In this document: positions 58,214-64,000 of the stretch, piece after piece
Position numbering within the stretch: position 1 is the first letter of the stretch
How the letters are laid out: every line of letters starts with the position of its first letter
From: Anaerobacillus isosaccharinicus
Lineage (GTDB): Bacteria > Bacillota > Bacilli > Bacillales > Anaerobacillaceae
Assembly (NCBI RefSeq): GCF_001866075.3
Contig: NZ_CP063356.1
Location: 3,586,164-3,650,163 of the forward strand
Length of the DNA stretch: 64,000 nt
Reading direction: 5' to 3'
Notes under the pieces: model-generated
Databases searched by the model: none
The model's input: the letters and a program-made list of their open reading frames with translations, nothing else
What the model was told of the DNA's origin: nothing
Translations under genes and position numbers: made by a program

Positions 58214-58702
58214 ATGGCTCAAACGAAGAAAAAACAACAAAAAAATTATACGTTAAAGAAAATTAATAATAGGTATTACGTTTATACCTGGAGTTACATA
58301 AAAAAAGAAAATCGAATCAAAGATGAAAAAAGGTTTAATTGGAAATATAGAGGTCCACTAGATGGAGACGGTGGTAAGTTTATTGAAAAACTTGAAATTG
58401 TCGATATTAAGACCTTTTGGTCCGAAGTGCATTTCAATGAAGTTAAAGATAATGAATTCCATAGAATAACTTCAGAACTTTATGGAAGTGTACAATTTAA
58501 AGATAGAGTAGCAGCTTTAAATGCAATGGCAGCAAATGATGCTAAAACCTTAGTAGAACGTGAGTTAGAACTGGCAATCAATCATGAAGCAAAAACTTTG
58601 ATTAGGATAATGTTCAAAGGACTAACCTATGAAAATTATCAAGCGTATCTAGACGACTGTGGTTCCATCAAAAAATTACGTGAGAGAATAGAGATTTTAT
58701 AG
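58214..58702 (+). CDS. Hypothetical basic protein, 162 aa (paralogue of 59738)
   Basis: The N-terminal block 'YTLKKINNRYYVYTWSYIKK' with 'KRFNWKYRGPL' recurs in the 141-aa protein at 59738. The C-terminal half is helical. The conserved 'fk-Y-Y-W/S' beta pattern resembles the DUF6788/ParB-adjacent 'YVYRxxxGKVRxxYxG' type of small DNA-associated domain, though not firmly. GGAGG eight bases before ATG at 58214. Confidence 0.7.
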   Translation: MAQTKKKQQKNYTLKKINNRYYVYTWSYIKKENRIKDEKRFNWKYRGPLDGDGGKFIEKLEIVDIKTFWSEVHFNEVKDNEFHRITSELYGSVQFKDRVAALNAMAANDAKTLVERELELAINHEAKTLIRIMFKGLTYENYQAYLDDCGSIKKLRERIEIL

Positions 58703-58719
58703 GATGGGGCTAGAATAAA

Positions 58720-58869
58720 ATGATGACATTTAATTCGTTAGTTGCTGCTGGCATAGTGATTATTCTTAAGGGAAAAGGTAGAGATTTATATGAGATTGAT
58801 AATTTGCTGTTTTATAATGAGGAAGATGTAGAGGATTATTTTTATCGAACCTACATTGAAAATAAATAA
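58720..58869 (+). CDS. Hypothetical small protein, 49 aa
   Basis: Seventeen bases after the previous stop, with AGGATGGGG upstream of ATGATG. Contains a short hydrophobic helix (LVAAGIVIILKG) and an acidic tail (EEDVEDYFYRT). Probably co-transcribed with 58214. Confidence 0.65.
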   Translation: MMTFNSLVAAGIVIILKGKGRDLYEIDNLLFYNEEDVEDYFYRTYIENK

Positions 58870-58870
58870 C

Positions 58871-58911
58871 AAAAAGTAAGTAGGGTAAACGGAAACCCTT
58901 CTTACTTTTAT
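58871..58911. terminator. Bidirectional terminator
   Basis: AAAAGTAAGTAGGGT and AACCCTTCTTACTTTT pair around a 7-nt loop between convergent genes. Confidence 0.8.
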
Positions 58912-58915
58912 TTTG

Positions 58916-59266
58916 TTAGATAAATATATTTCGTAAGCACGTTGTCTCGCTATTGTTTTGCAGTTCATGATATATGTGTGTTTCTTCTAGCAACTTTTCT
59001 CGAACGACTTCAAAAACATCTTTTGTATCAATATTCCTCAGAAATTCATCACAACAGACCCAATCATTTCCGATAATTGATATACCAAGATTGTCTAGTG
59101 AATGAAGACTAATTAAAGCATTGTTAAGTTCCGTTTCGGTAATTAAGATATCAAATTTACACAAAATATTATCAATTGTAACAATAGAGGATATACAAAT
59201 CATATCTAGTAAAATTTGATAATAGACCTCTCTACAAGTAATTTTTGTTGCAGTTTGTGTTGCCAT
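58916..59266 (-). CDS. Hypothetical protein, 116 aa
   Basis: Helical, acidic, four Cys (ICISS, NILCKF, DWVCCDEF). 'REVYYQILLDMICISSI' at the start and 'DVFEVVREKLLEETHIYHEL' at the end. AGAGGTGA before ATG at 59266 (MATQTATKIT); earlier in-frame starts lack a ribosome binding site. Unknown. Confidence 0.7.
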   Translation of the reverse strand: MATQTATKITCREVYYQILLDMICISSIVTIDNILCKFDILITETELNNALISLHSLDNLGISIIGNDWVCCDEFLRNIDTKDVFEVVREKLLEETHIYHELQNNSETTCLRNIFI

Positions 59267-59349
59267 TAGGGTCACCTCTTGTTTTTGTTTTATATTAACG
59301 AATATACGTTCGTTATTCAATGGTATTAAAGAGACAGTTAATTATTAAT

Positions 59350-59372
59350 GAAAGAAAGAGGTCATTAACCTC
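59350..59372 (-). terminator. Terminator-like hairpin before the MazF gene end
   Basis: AAAGAGG and CCTCTTT pair around TCATTAA; A/T-runs on both sides. Confidence 0.6.
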
Positions 59373-59385
59373 TTTTGCTTGCTGC

Positions 59386-59745
59386 CTACATTTTAATGGA
59401 TAGTTGCAGCAGTAGCGCTTCTTCTATTTGTCTTATTTTTAAATCGTTTAATTTACCGACTTTACTATGTATTTCGCTTTTATTAACAGAAAGAATTTGT
59501 TCACAATGCACAATTGATACATTTTTAATTTTGCCGGTACTAAAGTCATCTCTATCAATTTCAATATGAGCGGGTAGTTTATGTTTAGGTTTTTTCGATG
59601 AGATTGGTACAACAAGTACTACCGGAGAAAATCTATTGGCAACTTGGGATGATACAATTAATCCAGGTCTGAAACCACCTATGACATTCCCATCCTTATT
59701 TCCAAAGTTACACATATAAACAGCGCCTCTTGTGATATTATGCAT
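59386..59745 (-). CDS. PemK/MazF-type endoribonuclease toxin, 119 aa
   Basis: MazF fold: 'RGAVYMCNFGN' and 'GGFRPGLIVSSQVANRFSP' (beta1-beta2 with the conserved RP), 'VVLVVPISSKKPKHKLPAHI', and 'KNVSIVHCEQILSVNKSEI' (beta4 region). These toxins cut mRNA at short sequences. AAGGA eleven bases before ATG at 59745; the ATG at 59757 lies on the ribosome binding site. It overlaps the upstream gene's stop, as toxin/antitoxin pairs do. Confidence 0.9.
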   Translation of the reverse strand: MHNITRGAVYMCNFGNKDGNVIGGFRPGLIVSSQVANRFSPVVLVVPISSKKPKHKLPAHIEIDRDDFSTGKIKNVSIVHCEQILSVNKSEIHSKVGKLNDLKIRQIEEALLLQLSIKM

Positions 59746-60163
59746 TATTTTCTTCATCCTTTTCTTGGTGTTTTCTATCGATAATACCTTTAGCTATCGA
59801 TAACATTTTCCTTGCAAATTTTTGCAGCAAGAGATGTTGTTGTTTCAGGTCACTTATTTGATAAATTCTATTTCTTTGGTCACAGTATGGATGCTGAAGC
59901 TCTAACTTTTTTGCAATCTCTATTATTTCAGATAGTTCATTTTTTCTACTTATATATTCTGCATGGATATTTAACTGTTCTTCACCTTCCATTGTGTTAA
60001 TAAAATTATCAGCTTTCTTAGTACCGAATTTCCCTTCGTATTTCCAGATAAATCTTTTGTTTTTTTCACGCCTTTTTCTTAAATGAAGGGGTTTATATTG
60101 ATAGCTGTAGAGGTAAAAATCCTTACCGATTCTTTTTAGAGACCATCTTCCACTTTTTTTCAT
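59738..60163 (-). CDS. Possible antitoxin partner of the MazF gene, 141 aa
   Basis: Overlaps the start of the MazF gene by a few bases, the place normally taken by MazE/PemI. It is larger than MazE and shows no AbrB or ribbon-helix-helix pattern. The N-terminal block 'WSLKRIGKDFYLYSYQYKPL' and 'KRFIWKYEG' match 58214; the C-terminal half is a charged helix (RKMLSIAKGIIDRKHQE). GGTGGAG before ATG. Antitoxin role is inferred from position only. Confidence 0.6.
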   Translation of the reverse strand: MKKSGRWSLKRIGKDFYLYSYQYKPLHLRKRREKNKRFIWKYEGKFGTKKADNFINTMEGEEQLNIHAEYISRKNELSEIIEIAKKLELQHPYCDQRNRIYQISDLKQQHLLLQKFARKMLSIAKGIIDRKHQEKDEENNA

Positions 60164-60332
60164 TTCTCCACCTCGAAATTTTTAACATAATACAATAATT
60201 TAAAATTTTTTGGAGAAAAAAGTATGTTTTTTTGGTTCGAAAAAAAAAAAAAAACGCCAAAACCCGCAATTCTTAAAATTTAAAGTGTATCCTTTAGATA
60301 CAAACAAATTTACTTATTTCGGAGGATACAGA

Positions 60333-60597
60333 GAATGACACAAATTCTTTAATTCAAGAACATCCAAAATTGGACATTAGAAAAGTTGAAAAGTATATAA
60401 AATGGAGATTTAAAAGAATCGAAGAATTAAAAAGAAATAAAGGGGCTTCAAAAGGAGAACTTGTTGCAACGGGTTTTATATCTTCTTCGGTAGACCAAGA
60501 AATTAATTCATTGTATCGCGATATAAATTTTTTGAGAAGGTTAAAGGGGAGCTTGGATGAACACTTCCAAGCTACTACTAGCACTGTTCAAAATTGA
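60333..60597 (+). CDS. Hypothetical basic protein, start uncertain (about 75 aa)
   Basis: The frame 'MDIRKVEKYIKWRFKRIEEL' to 'DEHFQATTSTVQN' is clearly coding, but its TTG at 60370 has no ribosome binding site. A good GGAGG lies before the ATG near 60336, which is in another frame and stops after five codons. A single-base shift would join them. Helical, basic, possibly nucleic-acid binding. Confidence 0.5.
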
Positions 60598-60677
60598 AGC
60601 TAGGACTGTTAATTATTATTTGAAGATGTAATTTGAAAAACATACTTATTTTATTTAGAAATTTGGAGGGTACTAAA

Positions 60678-60800
60678 ATGAGAATTGTAAGTGATAGCGA
60701 TTATTTAGGATTTAATGTAGAAGATGTTTGTGAGCAGAATGATATCAAAAATGCAGGTTTTGTTTTTTTTATAGAGGATGGAGTGTATATAGTAATCTAA
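60678..60800 (+). CDS. Hypothetical small protein, 40 aa
   Basis: ATG seven bases after TTGGAGGG; MRIVSDSDYLGFNVEDVCEQ onwards, ending in a hydrophobic VFFIEDGVYIVI. Good ribosome binding site supports it. Unknown. Confidence 0.6.
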   Translation: MRIVSDSDYLGFNVEDVCEQNDIKNAGFVFFIEDGVYIVI

Positions 60801-60806
60801 AACTGG

Positions 60807-62820
60807 GCCGCAATCGCAACAGAAAATTCCCCCACTGATATAATAAACCCACAGGATTAATTTCCAAATCATGTGGGGAGTTGAAAGTGGTGATTGATTT
60901 GATTAACAAGCAAGAAATTTTACTCATGTATTTTAGGGAGGGGAAATCACAAAGATCTATAGCTAGAGAGGTTGGAGTCGATAGGAAGACTGTCAGTAGT
61001 TATATTAAAGATTACGAAAGTAAACTAGAGAAATTGATTGAACAACATGGTTCAGTAGAAAAGGGGGAACTTATTCAAAGTATAGTAGAGAAACCTAAAT
61101 ACCAATGTCTTAACCGAACGAAAAGAGTGTTAACCGAAGAAATTGAAGAAAGAATTCACTATTTTCTACGAGAAAATGAATTGAAACGCCAAAGGGGGTT
61201 ACATAAACAAACCAAAAAGATTATTGATATTCATGAAGCGTTGGATCAAGAAGGCCATAACGTTAGTTATACTACTGTAAGAAATAAGGTTAATGAAATA
61301 GCAAGAAAGGCAAAAGAAGCTTATATCAAAGGTTCATACAATCCAGGTGGTGTATGTGAATTCGACTGGGGAGAAGTAAAGGTTGTTATAAATGGTAAAC
61401 GAAGAACCTTACAGTTGGCAGTATTTACTTCAGCTTTTGGAAATTATCGTATGGCCTATTTATTTACAAAGCAAAAAACAGAATGCTTTCAAGAAGCACA
61501 TGCTTTATTTTTTGATCATGTTGGCGGAGTGTTTCAATCGATGGTTTATGACAATATGAAAGTAGCTGTAAAGAAGTTTGTAGGAACTGAGAAAGAACCA
61601 ACAGAAGCTTTATTAAAACTATCAATCTATTATATGTTTCAATTTCGCTTCTGTAATGTTCAAAGCGGGAATGAAAAAGGACACGTGGAACGGAGTGTTG
61701 AAGTAATCCGCCGGAAAGCTTTCGCTTTTAGAGATACATTCGAAACTCTAGAGGAAGCCAATCAATACTTATTGGAGGTATGCCATAAGCTAAACAGAAA
61801 ACAAGTAAAGCAAAAGGAAAATAAAACGGCTGAGGAACTATTGAACATTGAAAAGAAAAGCCTTTTACCAATACGCCCTACATTTGACGCGGCAAGAATT
61901 AATCATTTACGTGTAGATAAATATTCAACGGTTATGATAGATCAAAGCCGTTATTCAGTACCGGATCACCTAGTTGGAGAAATGGTTAAAGTAAAAGTTT
62001 ATTCTACAAAAATTCAATGCTTCTATCAGGAGGAGAATGTGGCAGAGCACCACCGGTTGACTGGGTGTCATGAGTGGAGCCTTCAGCTTGAACATTATGT
62101 AAGAACATTAAAGAAAAAGCCTGGTGCATTAGCTGATAGCGCAGCATTACAACAGGCAACTAAAAAAATTAAAAACATTTATGATAATTATTATACCAAT
62201 AATCCCAGAGATTTTGTAGATCTAATTCAATTCATTAAAGATGGAACAAACCTTGACCAGATCGAACAAAGTATAAATGAGTTAAGAAAGATAAATACTC
62301 TGCACGTGACTACAGATAAGATTAAAGTCCTTTGTGAGAAGAAGCAGGAACTACTACACCATTTGCCTCTCTTATCTAAGGAAAGTCTGGACATACAGCA
62401 TTATGCCGAAGAAAATTTACGAAAATATGATGAACTATTTCAAACACAAAGGATTGGAAATAAGGAGGCAATTGCATGAGTCAGAAAAAATCGGTGTGGT
62501 CCGAAAAAGTTATTGAATTTAGTATGGAATTGAAGTTACCTTCGGTACGTAAGTACCTTGATGAGCACGTAAAAGAGGCCGTTCAAAAGGATGCGAGTTA
62601 CGAAGAATTTTTGGCGCTTTTACTACAGAGAGAATCCGACACACGGCATGAAGCAGCTCAATATAATCGAATTCGCCGTGCAGAGTTTCCGTATAAGAAG
62701 CACCTTGAAGACTTACGAGTAGAAGAACTTCCTCCAGATGCACAAAAAAAATACAAGATTTTAAAAACACTAGATTTTATTAAAGAAGGTAAAAATATTA
62801 TTCTAGCAGGTAGCCCAGGA
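60807..62820 (+). mobile_element. Third IS21-family element, truncated on the right
   Basis: Different from copies A and B. A left end near TGGGCCGCAATCGC is followed by istA and istB; istB loses homology right after its Walker A region near 62820, so the right end is missing. The DNA beyond belongs to the tyrosine recombinase element. Confidence 0.75.
60887..62479 (+). CDS. istA: IS21-family transposase IstA, 530 aa
   Basis: N-terminal helix-turn-helix (GKSQRSIAREVGVDRKTV). Integrase core with Asp in CEFDWGEVK, Asp in MVYDNMKVA and Glu in EKGHVERSVEV. Full length. GGGGAG before TTG 60881 / GTG 60887; the GTG has better spacing. Ends in an ATGA overlap with istB. Confidence 0.93.
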   Translation: MVIDLINKQEILLMYFREGKSQRSIAREVGVDRKTVSSYIKDYESKLEKLIEQHGSVEKGELIQSIVEKPKYQCLNRTKRVLTEEIEERIHYFLRENELKRQRGLHKQTKKIIDIHEALDQEGHNVSYTTVRNKVNEIARKAKEAYIKGSYNPGGVCEFDWGEVKVVINGKRRTLQLAVFTSAFGNYRMAYLFTKQKTECFQEAHALFFDHVGGVFQSMVYDNMKVAVKKFVGTEKEPTEALLKLSIYYMFQFRFCNVQSGNEKGHVERSVEVIRRKAFAFRDTFETLEEANQYLLEVCHKLNRKQVKQKENKTAEELLNIEKKSLLPIRPTFDAARINHLRVDKYSTVMIDQSRYSVPDHLVGEMVKVKVYSTKIQCFYQEENVAEHHRLTGCHEWSLQLEHYVRTLKKKPGALADSAALQQATKKIKNIYDNYYTNNPRDFVDLIQFIKDGTNLDQIEQSINELRKINTLHVTTDKIKVLCEKKQELLHHLPLLSKESLDIQHYAEENLRKYDELFQTQRIGNKEAIA

Positions 62821-62880
62821 ACCGGAAATTATCGCAAGTTTTTGTTTATGGCAAGAAATAAGTGTATATTTCCTATTTAA
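62476..62880 (+). pseudogene. istB: Truncated IstB, 134 aa
   Basis: The N-terminal IstB region is intact up to 'KNIILAGSPGTG', where Walker A should continue GKTH but reads NYRKFLFMARNK, unrelated sequence, and stops. Walker B and the rest are gone. The breakpoint near 62820 is where the recombinase element or a deletion begins. Confidence 0.85.
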
Positions 62881-62948
62881 ATTGAAAAATATGTTTATTT
62901 CTTTCCATAACACCCACAATGGATTGTATTCAATCCAGGAGGTGTCAT

Positions 62949-64000
62949 ATGGAAACAAAATTAACCATTGAGGAACTAGTTAGTAAAGTATTATCAGAGC
63001 TCGAAAGGCTAAATTATGCCTACAATACTCTTTGTGGATTTCGGGCTTTTTACAAGAGAGTGGTTGCCTATGCAAATGCAAAAGGTGAGCTCCATTTTTC
63101 GGAAGAGTTTGGAAGGGAATTTTTAAAAGAAAAGTATAACTGCACAGTCAATTATTATAAGGAAGCAATGCCTAAAGGACTAAAAAACCCTATTAGAAGA
63201 ATAAGGATTTTGGGTGATTATCAACTCCATGGTGTGATCATCCGAAGGATGGTAAAAAAACCAGGGTATGTAAAGCCACCACAGTTTGAAAAAGAACTCA
63301 TTGCCTATGAAGTCGAATGCGAAAATAACGAGTATTCTAAAAGAGGCTTACGTACGCGTATGCAACGGTTGTTCTTTTTTATAGATTATCTTAACAACCG
63401 GAAAGTTCAGAGCTCAAACAGTATTACTGCGGCGATAATATCTGATTATGTAATAACAATTTATCCACACCATGAAAAAAGTATTTCATCCATATTAACA
63501 ACACTTAGAGTTTATTTAAGGTTTCTCTATTTGAATGAATATACTGCTGAAGATATGTCCTTAAAAGTTCCAAAACAGACCAAATATTATTATCCATCAG
63601 TCCCTTCTGTCTGGAATAAAGAGGATGTCAAACGTATGCTAGAAGGTATTGATAGAGGAAACCCAACTGGAAAGAGGGACTATGCTATCCTTCTTCTTGT
63701 TTCCAAGCTAGGTATAAGAGTTGGAGATATCAAATCCCTTAGATTATCGGAATTAAAGTGGCAGTCAAAAACCATTGAAATAAAACAGAGTAAAACGAAA
63801 AATACAGTAACGTATCCAATTCTGCATGATATAGGCTGGGCATTGATTGACTATCTTAAAAATGCTCGCCCCAGTAGTAATTCTCCTTTTGTATTTTTGC
63901 GAATGAATGCCCCTTATGAGGAATTTGGTAAAGATGCTAATCTTCATAATATTATTACGAAATATACTAGACTTTCTGGTATTACTATTCCAAAAGGAAA
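62949..64000 (+). CDS. Tyrosine recombinase/integrase, 3' end beyond window (at least 350 aa)
   Basis: Starts at ATG 62949 with AGGAGGTG. Residues 1-200 form an unusual long N-terminal part and a SAM-like core-binding domain. The catalytic domain begins near 225, with the first catalytic Arg in 'VSKLGIRVGDIKSLRLSELK' and the Lys in 'IKQSKTKNTVTYPIL'. The HxxR and Tyr parts lie beyond the window. It resembles recombinases of the RIT (three-in-a-row) or Tn554 type more than IntI. No cassette site is close by. Confidence 0.88.
   Translation, partial: METKLTIEELVSKVLSELERLNYAYNTLCGFRAFYKRVVAYANAKGELHFSEEFGREFLKEKYNCTVNYYKEAMPKGLKNPIRRIRILGDYQLHGVIIRRMVKKPGYVKPPQFEKELIAYEVECENNEYSKRGLRTRMQRLFFFIDYLNNRKVQSSNSITAAIISDYVITIYPHHEKSISSILTTLRVYLRFLYLNEYTAEDMSLKVPKQTKYYYPSVPSVWNKEDVKRMLEGIDRGNPTGKRDYAILLLVSKLGIRVGDIKSLRLSELKWQSKTIEIKQSKTKNTVTYPILHDIGWALIDYLKNARPSSNSPFVFLRMNAPYEEFGKDANLHNIITKYTRLSGITIPKG

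Overview
The window looks like chromosomal or large-plasmid DNA of a low-GC Gram-positive, probably Bacillaceae or Planococcaceae. The reasons are AT-rich composition, strong AGGAGG-type ribosome binding sites, many TTG/GTG starts, dozens of Bacillus-style lipoprotein signal peptides, and families such as PadR plus permease-prefix protein, DUF4181, DUF6366, DUF1871 and YrvL. The first 1.1 kb is different: a GC-richer flavin monooxygenase gene that looks imported. It is followed by a selenocysteine tRNA gene on the minus strand, enclosed by an unusual inverted repeat.

The main content, about 3.5-49.6 kb, is a tandem array of roughly 58 small single-gene units ('array A'). Nearly every unit is one short ORF, mostly on the plus strand, followed by a diverged palindromic site. 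A typical site reads TTAAACTAACGRNKGC, then a variable hairpin, then GAAGCAGNWTANTTNAANAA. The two ends of the site are imperfect inverted copies of each other. This is the layout of an integron cassette array (gene plus attC), but the sites do not fit the classical attC core pattern and no integron integrase is in the window. A second, shorter array ('array B', about 57.8-51.0 kb) runs in the opposite direction and converges on the first. Three cassettes occur in both arrays or twice in array A. Comparing the copies puts the exchange point just after the 'GC' of the site arms. Products are mostly lipoproteins, small membrane proteins and immunity-like cytosolic proteins; a few are recognisable (VanZ-like, Imm11-like, HIT, GNAT, PadR, YrvL-like, a beta-propeller and a TatA-like mini-protein).

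Mobile elements have invaded the arrays. Two apparently identical group II introns (4174-6822, 45524-48172) sit at the same position inside two cassette sites. Two equal-length IS21-family elements (11654-14483, 52935-55764) lie in inverted orientation, each interrupting a cassette gene with its own target duplication. There is also a DDE-transposase IS (15.4-17.3 kb) and a DUF6431/DDE/ExeA-ATPase transposon with a doubly frameshifted transposase (19.3-22.5 kb).

To the right of array B (58-64 kb) are a MazF/PemK-type toxin with an atypical overlapping upstream partner, a paralogue of that partner, a third IS21-family element whose istB is cut off after its Walker A motif, and a tyrosine recombinase running off the window end. 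Region 49.3-51.0 kb, between the converging arrays, holds gene fragments, terminator-like hairpins and an unexplained structured element.
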